DNA from: Flavobacteriaceae bacterium
GTDB taxonomy: Bacteria; Bacteroidota; Bacteroidia; Flavobacteriales; Flavobacteriaceae
DNA: 6,790 bases
Assembly (NCBI GenBank): GCA_029238555.1
Contig: JAQWFV010000127.1
Location: 1 to 6,790 of the forward strand
Direction of reading: 5' to 3'
Made by a program: the position numbers and the translations under genes. Shown piece after piece: positions 1-5,891 of the stretch; positions within the stretch are counted from its first letter, which is position 1; each line of letters opens with the position of its first letter. A model generated the notes under the pieces. That model searched no databases, was not told where the DNA came from, and saw nothing but the letters and a program-made list of their open reading frames with translations.

Positions 1-98
1 CAGAGATTCCAGATATTGCCCCAACAGTAGCTGCAATGTTAGGTATTGCATTTCCAAATGGTACTACGGGCAAGCCACTCACTCAGGTCTTGGAGTAA
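1..98 (+). CDS. C-terminal fragment of a probable alkaline phosphatase family protein
   Basis: Only the last 31 codons are in the window; the reading frame starts at base 3 and ends with TAA at 96-98. The visible peptide contains EIPDIAPTVAAMLGIAFPNG, followed by TTGKPLTQVLE and the stop. A DIAPT-hAAhLGI-FPxG tail of this kind is typical of the C-terminus of the alkaline phosphatase/phosphodiesterase superfamily (PafA-like and nucleotide pyrophosphatase-like enzymes), whose members hydrolyse phosphate esters, usually in the periplasm. The catalytic Thr/Ser and the metal-binding Asp/His residues lie upstream of the window and cannot be checked, so activity and substrate are unknown. The gene converges on the glycosyltransferase, with 72 bp between the two stop codons. 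A sulfatase of the same fold is the main alternative. Confidence 0.6.
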   Translation, partial: EIPDIAPTVAAMLGIAFPNGTTGKPLTQVLE

Positions 99-170
99 TC
101 GTGTATTTTTATTTCAATCTAAGGGCCTATTAAAAAGGATGCCTGAAAGAAATCTTAAGATGGTTTTGGT

Positions 171-1025
171 TTAACCTAAGATTTTAGACCTGATATTTTT
201 CCATCTTAAACGCCTGATAAAAACGCCTTCTTCGTGGTTTACCATGAAAGGGGCGTTTTCTTTTTTGGCCTCAAAAAAGCCACCCATGTGGTGGAAGAAG
301 GCGTTAAAACGTTTTTGCTTCACAGCCATTTTTAATGCGGCTATCAGGGTAATTAATACCCCATATCTCATGCCGTACATGGCTTTTCCTTGGAGTAATT
401 TCGCCTTTTTATTATATGCGGCGCCTATAGGTCTTAGGTGCTTTACCGCTAAATGTTCCTCTGTCTTTAATTCAAAGCCGTGGTATTGGGCTAAAAGTTC
501 GTCTACCGTATCCCAACCCATAGCCACCCTTAGACCGCCCATGGCAGTAAAGCAAGCTTCTGAATAGGCCTTAAATGCCCCGCGAATATGCGTCTTGTCC
601 ATGGGGTGATTTAAAAGCCATTGCCCTTCCCGGTCTTGTTCGTAGGCAAATCCGCCACAGATACCTAACTTAGGATTGTCTTTAAAATGCGTACAAATGC
701 ACTCTAAGTAATTTTCAGGAAGTAGTATGTCTGCGTCTAATTTGAGCAAAACATCATAGGCTTGATCCAACTGTTCTAGGCCGTAATTAAATGCCTTTAC
801 CACTTTGCTTCCTGGCATATGTAAGCTTGAACTTCGGTGATTTATTGCCCTTATAAATGGATGTTTTTCAGCAAATCCCTGTGCTATTTCGTAAGTGTTG
901 TCTGAGGAATGATCATTCACGACAATTACCCGTTTGGGAGCCAAGGTTTGAAGGCAAATAGACTCGAGACAACCTGTTAAAAATGTCCCTTCATTATGTG
1001 CGGGAATAACAATACATACCTTCAT
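171..1025 (-). CDS. Family 2 glycosyltransferase (GT-A fold)
   Basis: A 284-residue protein that should transfer a sugar from a nucleotide-sugar donor to an unknown acceptor at the cytoplasmic face of the membrane. It opens with MKVCIVIPAHNE, the usual first strand of GT2 enzymes. VVNDHSSDNT (residues 35-44) matches the nucleotide-binding segment, DAD (97-99) is the metal-binding DxD motif, and GWDTVDE (170-176) lies where the acceptor/catalytic-base region is expected. A short hydrophobic stretch at about 221-235 could be a membrane-associating helix; there is no signal peptide. I chose the start at 1025 because the GT2 fold begins directly there, 7 bp after the methyltransferase stop. An in-frame ATG at 1052 adds nine residues (MQKKNLSTD) and overlaps the methyltransferase by 20 bp. 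Neither start has a clear Shine-Dalgarno site. The gene is probably cotranscribed with the methyltransferase. The donor and acceptor cannot be told from sequence. Confidence 0.88.
   Translation of the reverse strand: MKVCIVIPAHNEGTFLTGCLESICLQTLAPKRVIVVNDHSSDNTYEIAQGFAEKHPFIRAINHRSSSLHMPGSKVVKAFNYGLEQLDQAYDVLLKLDADILLPENYLECICTHFKDNPKLGICGGFAYEQDREGQWLLNHPMDKTHIRGAFKAYSEACFTAMGGLRVAMGWDTVDELLAQYHGFELKTEEHLAVKHLRPIGAAYNKKAKLLQGKAMYGMRYGVLITLIAALKMAVKQKRFNAFFHHMGGFFEAKKENAPFMVNHEEGVFIRRLRWKNIRSKILG
220..266 (+). terminator. Terminator-like hairpin, plus-strand orientation, inside the 3' end of the glycosyltransferase gene
   Basis: The arms 220-237 (AAAACGCCTTCTTCGTGG) and 242-259 (CCATGAAAGGGGCGTTTT) form an 18-bp stem around the loop TTTA. 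Pairing is complete except for one C-A mismatch and three G-T wobbles. The outer eight pairs, AAAACGCC/GGCGTTTT, are perfect. The stem is followed by C and then six T at 261-266, the form of an intrinsic terminator reading left to right. The only plus-strand gene upstream is the phosphatase-like gene ending at 98, so its transcript would end about 165 bases past its stop, antisense to the glycosyltransferase. On the minus strand the same stem is followed by five T, so it may also act there, but that would cut the glycosyltransferase message before its stop codon. Confidence 0.5.
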
Positions 1026-1032
1026 GTCTGTA

Positions 1033-1557
1033 CTAAGATTTTTTTTCTGCATACACCATATAATACCGTGGGGTAAACCACCTTAAAAGGGGTCTAATCC
1101 CTATTTTTTTTGTCGGATTGGTCCAGCGTTTAGCCGCTTTAATTTCCCAGCCTGTTTTTTCTAAGAGCCAGTCCAGCTGCCAGCTTTCAAATTCGTGGTA
1201 ATGCCTGTCCCAAGGGTCTGTCTTACTCCTGTATGCAGTGGCAAACCAAAGCCTTAGCGGTACACTGATGACTATTTTTTTAGATTTAATTTGCTGAAGC
1301 ACCTGAAAGGGGTTTAAGAGGTGTTCAAAGATTTCAAAGGCTGTCACCACTGAAGCGTCGGCTTTAATTAATGCACTTTGGTCAATATCTAAATCTTCTC
1401 CTGAAGTGTTTTTTACAGGGTAACCAAGCGCTCGCATTTGTTCACTCAATGGATTTTCTACCCCTAAGTCCAGAATGGTTTCCTGGGTTGAAATATGCTC
1501 TTGTAAAAAAGCTAGGGTTATTTTATACCTCTTTTCTGGAAAGTATTTTTTGTACAT
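1033..1557 (-). CDS. Small class I SAM-dependent methyltransferase
   Basis: A 174-residue protein with the order of motifs expected in Methyltransf_11/23-type enzymes. ILDLGVENP (28-36) stands at motif I, GEDLDID (53-59) is an acidic stretch near the ribose-contacting position, VTAFEIFEHLLNPF (71-84) matches the motif III region, and KIVISVPLRLW (94-104) is the following strand. The C-terminal part carries DPWDRHYHEF (114-123) and an aromatic, basic tail. Motif I lacks the usual GxGxG glycines (LGVENPLS), so SAM binding would depend on a divergent loop. The length looks complete for a compact single-domain enzyme. It is followed 7 bp later by the glycosyltransferase, which suggests that both act on the same molecule. 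The methyl acceptor (O, N or C) is unknown. The ATG at 1557 is the only plausible start; no Shine-Dalgarno sequence precedes it. Confidence 0.82.
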   Translation of the reverse strand: MYKKYFPEKRYKITLAFLQEHISTQETILDLGVENPLSEQMRALGYPVKNTSGEDLDIDQSALIKADASVVTAFEIFEHLLNPFQVLQQIKSKKIVISVPLRLWFATAYRSKTDPWDRHYHEFESWQLDWLLEKTGWEIKAAKRWTNPTKKIGIRPLLRWFTPRYYMVYAEKKS

Positions 1558-1603
1558 AAGACAAATTAAAGGAATAAGTAGCTGCCATTTCTTTTAATAG
1601 CGG

Positions 1604-1729
1604 TAAAAAGTATTCGGGACTTAAATAATCATCGTCGCTTAAAAAGTATTCGGGGCTTAAAAAGTAATGCATACTTAAATTATCATCGACGTTTAAAAAG
1701 TATTCGGGACTTAAATAATTTTCGATGCT
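1604..1729. repeat. Tandem array of seven degenerate 18-bp units in the ketosynthase-methyltransferase gap
   Basis: Seven contiguous 18-mers fill most of the 199-bp gap. Type A units are TAAAAAGTATTCGGGACT at 1604-1621 and 1694-1711 (identical), TAAAAAGTATTCGGGGCT at 1640-1657 (one change) and the diverged TAAAAAGTAATGCATACT at 1658-1675. Type B units are TAAATAATCATCGTCGCT at 1622-1639, TAAATTATCATCGACGTT at 1676-1693 and TAAATAATTTTCGATGCT at 1712-1729. The order A-B-A-A-B-A-B suggests growth by 18- and 36-bp steps. All units begin TAAA and all but one end in CT. Read on the minus strand, each unit is six sense codons, for example SPEYFL (A) or SDDDYL (B), within an open frame from 1744 to the stop at 1523. 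That frame has no ATG before 1672. I cannot say whether the array is a remnant coding repeat, a protein-binding array or neutral slippage. Confidence 0.85.
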
Positions 1730-1756
1730 AAAAACAGTTAATTTCTATCTCCTTTA

Positions 1757-2818
1757 TTACACCTTATATACAAATGCGTTAATGTTCATTCCCGCTCCCA
1801 CACTGGCAAACATGACTATGTCTCCTTTATTAATTTCGTGTCTCTCTAATTGACCGCGTTTGACCATGTCAAAAAGTGTTGGAACGGTCGCTACAGAGCT
1901 GTTTCCAAATTCATGAATATTCATGGGCATAATACCTTCAGGGACAGGGGTTTTATACTGTCTGTAAAAGCGCTTTACAATAGCAGCGTCCATTTTTTCA
2001 TTGGCTTGGTGAATGAAAATCTTCTTGAGATCTCCAATATTGTGCCCACTAGCATCCAAACATTTCTGCATGGCTATGGGGACGTGGGTCACCGCAAATT
2101 CATAAATTTTGCGGCCGTACATTTTTATGTATTTCTCATTTTTGGGAGCGTCTTGTTTGTAAGAGCAGCCAAAAAATAGGAAATGGGCTTCTTCAAAAGA
2201 GTGGGTTTCTGAGGCATGAGATAGAATGCTTCCGCCCTGAGGGTCTTCTATGTCAAGAACTGTAGCCCCAGCACCGTCTGCATAGATCATAGAGTCTCTG
2301 TCATGAGGATCCAAAACCCTTGAGAGGGTTTCTCCGCCTATTACTAGGCATCTTTTAGCCATGCCAGCTTTCATAAATGCCTGGGCTTGAATCACTCCTT
2401 CTATCCAGCCAGGGCAGCCAAATAGCAAGTCATAGGCCACGCAAGATGGGTTTTTAATACGCAGCAAATGTTTTACCCTAGAGGCCAATGAAGGCAAAGT
2501 GTCTCCTTGTGCTCCGGGAGCAGAAACGTCTCCAAAATTATGGCCAAATATAATGTAGTCAATGGTTTCAGGATCTATATTAGCGTCTGTAATAGCATCT
2601 TGAGCCGCTAAAAAACCTAAATCAGAGGTATTTAAATGATCTGGGGCATACCTGCGATTTTCAATACCAGTAATGGCCTTGAACTTTTCAATGATTACCC
2701 CATTTTCCTGCTCAAATACCTGGCCATTTTCTTGAAGGAACGCATGTGAATTAAAAGCTTCATTTGGGGTTATTAGAGGCGGAATATAGCTACCGCTTCC
2801 CTTAATACTCACTTTCAT
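1757..2818 (-). CDS. FabH-like 3-oxoacyl-ACP synthase III (ketosynthase III family)
   Basis: A 353-residue thiolase-fold enzyme that should carry out decarboxylative Claisen condensation of an acyl primer with a malonyl-ACP-type extender, or a related acyl-transfer reaction. The N-terminus (GSGSYIPPLITPNEAF, 7-22) and AITGIENRRYA (48-58) fit the family. The Cys-His-Asn triad is complete: Cys135 in FGCPGW, His270 in IHQAN and Asn306 in FGNSSVAT. DGAGATVL (181-188) and the closing GAGMNINAFV (341-350) are the glycine-rich core strands. The cysteine context GCPGW differs from the AAC-GF context of housekeeping FabH, and the protein is about 35 residues longer than E. coli FabH (317), partly through a segment at about 23-45. 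This favours a specialised ketosynthase over the fatty-acid initiation enzyme. The start codon lies within an inverted repeat. The gene is 83 bp downstream of the gcvP stop. Substrates are not predictable. Confidence 0.88.
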   Translation of the reverse strand: MKVSIKGSGSYIPPLITPNEAFNSHAFLQENGQVFEQENGVIIEKFKAITGIENRRYAPDHLNTSDLGFLAAQDAITDANIDPETIDYIIFGHNFGDVSAPGAQGDTLPSLASRVKHLLRIKNPSCVAYDLLFGCPGWIEGVIQAQAFMKAGMAKRCLVIGGETLSRVLDPHDRDSMIYADGAGATVLDIEDPQGGSILSHASETHSFEEAHFLFFGCSYKQDAPKNEKYIKMYGRKIYEFAVTHVPIAMQKCLDASGHNIGDLKKIFIHQANEKMDAAIVKRFYRQYKTPVPEGIMPMNIHEFGNSSVATVPTLFDMVKRGQLERHEINKGDIVMFASVGAGMNINAFVYKV

Positions 2819-2861
2819 AGGTTACATAATTTATCACAAGATAAAAAAAATGTAACCTATG
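2816..2861 (-). promoter_or_regulatory. Perfect 12-bp inverted repeat over the ketosynthase start codon
   Basis: The arms CATAGGTTACAT (2816-2827) and ATGTAACCTATG (2850-2861) are exact reverse complements separated by 22 bp. Inside them is a second inverted repeat, TTTATC-TTGT-GATAAA on the minus strand (2845-2830), so the RNA could fold into one long hairpin with a 4x2 internal loop. The ketosynthase ATG (2818-2816) is the last three bases of the 3' arm. No T-run follows on either strand, which argues against a terminator. It could be a dimeric regulator's operator or an RNA structure that hides the start codon. A weak promoter-like pair (TTTA at about 2865-2862, TATCTTGT at 2843-2836, minus strand) overlaps it but is not a full match to the Bacteroidota consensus. 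The repeat is seen directly; the function is inferred. Confidence 0.5.
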
Positions 2862-2901
2862 TAAAGCGTCAACACCTAAAATATACGATATTCAGTATTA
2901 T

Positions 2902-5748
2902 TTATGCCTCTGCATACGCTTCAATGGGCGTACAAGTACAGATCAGGTTTCTGTCTCCGTAAGCGTCGTCTACCCTTCTCACCGTTGGCCAGAACTTGTT
3001 GTCAGACACATATGGTAAAGGGAAGGCAGCTTGCTGCCTGCTGTAAGGGAAATCCCATTGGTCCCCAGTAAGCATGGCTTGTGTATGCGGCGCATTTTTG
3101 AGTGGGTTATTAGGCGTGTCTATATGAGCGGCATCTATTTCTTTTCTAATAGCTATCATGGCGTCACAGAAACGGTCTAATTCTGGTAAATCTTCACTTT
3201 CTGTAGGTTCAATCATCATGGTGCCTGCCACAGGGAAAGATACTGTAGGGGCATGGAATCCGTAGTCCATGAGTCGTTTGGCTATATCTGTTACCTCTAT
3301 CCCATGGTCTTTAAAAGGCCTGCAATCTATGATCATTTCATGGGCAGCCCTTCCTTGCTCTCCCGTATAAAGTACTTCAAAGGAGCCATTCAATCTGGCC
3401 TTAATATAATTGGCATTTAAAATAGCAATTTTAGTAGCATTGGTCAACCCAGCTTCTCCTAGCATTTTAATGTAACCATATGAAATAAGGCAGGCTAAGG
3501 CAGAACCCCATGGTGCTGCAGATATAGCAGTAATTGCTTGGTCACCGCCAGTAGCTATAACCGGATTGGTAGGTAAAAACGGCACTAATTGAGGCGCCAC
3601 ACAGATAGGTCCTACACCAGGACCTCCTCCTCCGTGAGGAATAGCAAAAGTTTTGTGCAAGTTTAAGTGACAAACGTCTGCGCCAATAGTGGCTGGATTG
3701 GTCAATCCTACCTGCGCATTCATGTTGGCTCCATCCATATACACCTGTCCGCCGTGCTCGTGAATGAGGCCAGTAATTTCTCTAATAGAAGATTCAAATA
3801 CTCCGTGGGTAGAAGGATAAGTGACCATGAGTGCCGCCAATTCACTACTGTGAGCAATGGTTTTTTCTCTAAGGTCTTCTACGTCTATATTTCCTTTTTC
3901 ATCTGTTTTTGTCACCACAACCTTCATTCCCGCCATCACTGCAGAGGCTGGATTAGTGCCGTGGGCAGACGCCGGTATGAGGCATATATTCCTGTGACTT
4001 TCTCCCCTAGAAGCATGGTAGGCTCTAATAGTCATTAGTCCTGCGTACTCTCCTTGTGCTCCAGAGTTTGGTTGTAGCGAGGTGCCAGCAAAGCCAGTAA
4101 TTTCGTTGAGCTGTAATTCTAATTGTTGTAAAACTTCATGGTAGCCAGCTGCTTGTTCAACAGGTACAAAAGGATGTATGCTACCCCATTGCGCCCATGA
4201 AAGAGGCAACATTTCTGAGGCCGCGTTGAGTTTCATGGTACATGAACCCAGAGAAATCATGGAGTGATTTAAAGCCAAATCCTTGCGTTCTAACTGTTTT
4301 ATATAACGCATTAGTGCCGTTTCAGAGTGGTAGGTATTAAATACTTTTTGGCTTAGAAAAGCTGTTTTTCTCGCCAAGTGCTGGGGCACTTTTGTTTCAT
4401 TCCCAAGCGAAATAGTAGGTGGAGTTTGTCCTTTAGCGGCAGCAAAAATGGCTACAATCTCTTGGGCATCAGCCACGGAAGTGGCCTCGTTAATAGAAAT
4501 CCCTACCTGATCCGTTCCAATGTAATGGAAATTGACTTTATGGGCCTCTGCTAATGCTTTAATTTCTTTGGCTGGCGCCGATACCAAAAGGGTGTCAAAA
4601 TAATTTTTGTTCTGCTGGGTATAGCCCAAACTTTCTAGTGCCTTAGACACTGCAACTGTCTTGTGGTGCACGCCCTGAGCAATATATAATAAGCCTTGAG
4701 GTCCGTGGTACACCGCGTACATTCCAGCCATTACAGCTAAAAGTACTTGTGCGGTACAAATGTTAGAAGTCGCTTTGTCTCTTTTAATGTGTTGCTCTCT
4801 GGTTTGCAGCGCCATTCGGTAGGCTGGCAATCCGTCAGTATCTTTTGTGAGCCCAATGATTCTTCCAGGAATACTTCTTTTATAATCTTCTCTTGTGGCA
4901 AAAAATGCGGCATGTGGCCCCCCATAGCCTAGAGGAATTCCAAAGCGTTGTGTGGTTCCAACCACCACGTCTGCACCCAATTCTCCGGGCGCTGTAAGCA
5001 TGGTTAAACTCAAAATGTCTGCTGCAAAAGCCACTTTAATATCTGTTGTTTTGGCTTTTTCCATAAACTGGTCTACGACGCCAATGGCCCCGTTTTTACC
5101 AGGATACTGTAGAATGGCACCATAAAAATGGGACTCAAATGCAAATGCATCTATAGGGCCAACCTCTAATTGAATGCCTAATGGTGTTGCCCTAGTTTCT
5201 AATAAAGAAAGGGTTTGTGGTAAAATATCTTCTGAAACGAAAAAGGACATGGCCTCCTGTTTTTTCTGGTCTCTCGTTCTTAGGTCATAGAGCATGGTCA
5301 TGGCCTCTGCTGCTGCGGTACTCTCATCTAATAGAGAGGCGTTGGCGAGGTCCATTCCAGTCAATTCACACACCATGGTCTGAAAATTGATTAATGCTTC
5401 TAACCTACCTTGAGCAATTTCTGCCTGGTAAGGGGTATAGGCAGTATACCATCCTGGGTTTTCTAATATATTTCTTTTAATTACAGAAGGTGTAATACTC
5501 TGGTGGTATCCTAAACCTATATATGATTTAAATACTTGATTTTTTTGAGACAAAGCCTCAATATGAGACAAGTAGTCGTGTTCGCTCATGGCAGGCGCTA
5601 AATCCAATGCCTTTTTTAGACGAATGTCTGCAGGGATGGTTTCCAAAATTAGTTGGTCTAGGCTTTCTACCCCAACTGTTTTTAACATTTGGGATTGTTC
5701 TTCCCCTTGTATACCAATGTGACGTAATGCAAAAACATCTGTTTTCAT
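2902..5748 (-). CDS. gcvP: Glycine dehydrogenase (decarboxylating), P-protein of the glycine cleavage system
   Basis: A 948-residue, single-chain P-protein with the two halves fused, as in E. coli (957 residues), not split into gcvPA and gcvPB. It decarboxylates glycine with pyridoxal phosphate and passes the aminomethyl group to the lipoyl arm of the H-protein in the cytoplasm. Positions count from the chosen start. The N-terminal half has FALRHIG (6-12), YTPYQAEIAQGR (104-115), SLLDESTAAAEAM (138-150), GYGGPHAAFFA (274-284) and ATSNICTAQ (326-334). The C-terminal half has SLGSCTMKLN (499-508), SAHGTNPASA (594-603) and LNLHKTFAIPHGGGGPG (695-711), where Lys699 is the PLP-binding lysine. All key motifs are intact. 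I prefer the ATG at 5748 because the family begins near MKTDVFALRHIG. The in-frame GTG at 5787 would add 13 atypical residues and overlaps a predicted promoter. gcvT and gcvH are not adjacent. Confidence 0.97.
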   Translation of the reverse strand: MKTDVFALRHIGIQGEEQSQMLKTVGVESLDQLILETIPADIRLKKALDLAPAMSEHDYLSHIEALSQKNQVFKSYIGLGYHQSITPSVIKRNILENPGWYTAYTPYQAEIAQGRLEALINFQTMVCELTGMDLANASLLDESTAAAEAMTMLYDLRTRDQKKQEAMSFFVSEDILPQTLSLLETRATPLGIQLEVGPIDAFAFESHFYGAILQYPGKNGAIGVVDQFMEKAKTTDIKVAFAADILSLTMLTAPGELGADVVVGTTQRFGIPLGYGGPHAAFFATREDYKRSIPGRIIGLTKDTDGLPAYRMALQTREQHIKRDKATSNICTAQVLLAVMAGMYAVYHGPQGLLYIAQGVHHKTVAVSKALESLGYTQQNKNYFDTLLVSAPAKEIKALAEAHKVNFHYIGTDQVGISINEATSVADAQEIVAIFAAAKGQTPPTISLGNETKVPQHLARKTAFLSQKVFNTYHSETALMRYIKQLERKDLALNHSMISLGSCTMKLNAASEMLPLSWAQWGSIHPFVPVEQAAGYHEVLQQLELQLNEITGFAGTSLQPNSGAQGEYAGLMTIRAYHASRGESHRNICLIPASAHGTNPASAVMAGMKVVVTKTDEKGNIDVEDLREKTIAHSSELAALMVTYPSTHGVFESSIREITGLIHEHGGQVYMDGANMNAQVGLTNPATIGADVCHLNLHKTFAIPHGGGGPGVGPICVAPQLVPFLPTNPVIATGGDQAITAISAAPWGSALACLISYGYIKMLGEAGLTNATKIAILNANYIKARLNGSFEVLYTGEQGRAAHEMIIDCRPFKDHGIEVTDIAKRLMDYGFHAPTVSFPVAGTMMIEPTESEDLPELDRFCDAMIAIRKEIDAAHIDTPNNPLKNAPHTQAMLTGDQWDFPYSRQQAAFPLPYVSDNKFWPTVRRVDDAYGDRNLICTCTPIEAYAEA

Positions 5749-5786
5749 AAGCGAAATCGTTATATTAGATCTGTAAAAAAGATGCA

Positions 5787-5794
5787 CAAAATTA
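5787..5794 (-). promoter_or_regulatory. Putative Bacteroidota -7 element for gcvP
   Basis: On the minus strand the bases TAATTTTG (5794-5787) match the Bacteroidota sigma-factor -7 consensus TAnnTTTG exactly, about 38 bp before the gcvP ATG at 5748. A -33 element (consensus TTTG) is not clear: the best candidate at the right distance is GTTA near 5817-5814. No glycine-riboswitch-like structure is evident in the short leader. The short motif can occur by chance, so this is a moderate inference supported by its position in a divergent intergenic gap. Confidence 0.4.
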
Positions 5795-5854
5795 CTAATA
5801 AAAAGAAGAATTATAACGCCTTTTATACAAGTCTTCGCTAAACTTTTTAACCAA

Positions 5855-5887
5855 TTTAAAGGCTTATAAACAGTTTGTTTACTTTTG
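5855..5887 (+). promoter_or_regulatory. Putative Bacteroidota promoter for the UbiA-like gene
   Basis: TACTTTTG at 5880-5887 matches the -7 consensus TAnnTTTG exactly. TTTA at 5855-5858, 21 bp upstream, is a one-mismatch candidate for the -33 element TTTG. The site ends only 4 bp before the first ATG (5892) and 13 bp before the second in-frame ATG (5901). If it is the real promoter, the message would be leaderless or nearly so, and the second ATG would be the likelier start. Confidence 0.4.
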
Positions 5888-5891
5888 TGGA

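Noticed and set aside
244..567. Plus-strand open frame of 107 codons opposite the glycosyltransferase
   Set aside because: Low-complexity antisense shadow of a well-supported GT2 gene; no family-like motif and it lacks its own promoter.
1604..1729. CRISPR array
   Set aside because: Units are contiguous 18-mers with no unique spacers and no cas genes nearby, so the region is a plain tandem repeat.
1850..2179. Plus-strand open frame opposite the ketosynthase
   Set aside because: The opposite strand encodes the His and Asn of the catalytic triad and is clearly the coding strand.
2862..2901. Intrinsic terminator after gcvP (ATAC...GTAT near the stop)
   Set aside because: Only four base pairs, all AT-rich, without a proper T-tract on the minus strand.
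3667..4038. Plus-strand open frame of 123 codons opposite gcvP
   Set aside because: It lies across the PLP-lysine half of gcvP, which is intact; the translation resembles no protein family.
4737..4932. Short open frames on both strands inside gcvP (minus 4737-4925, plus 4747-4932)
   Set aside because: Both are out of frame with gcvP and fully inside it, with no ribosome-binding site or recognisable motif.
5749..5787. Longer gcvP N-terminus from the GTG at 5787
   Set aside because: The 13 extra residues are unlike the family's start and their GTG overlaps a predicted -7 element.
5749..5891. Glycine riboswitch upstream of gcvP
   Set aside because: The predicted leader is only about 30-40 bases and shows no paired stems of the needed size.
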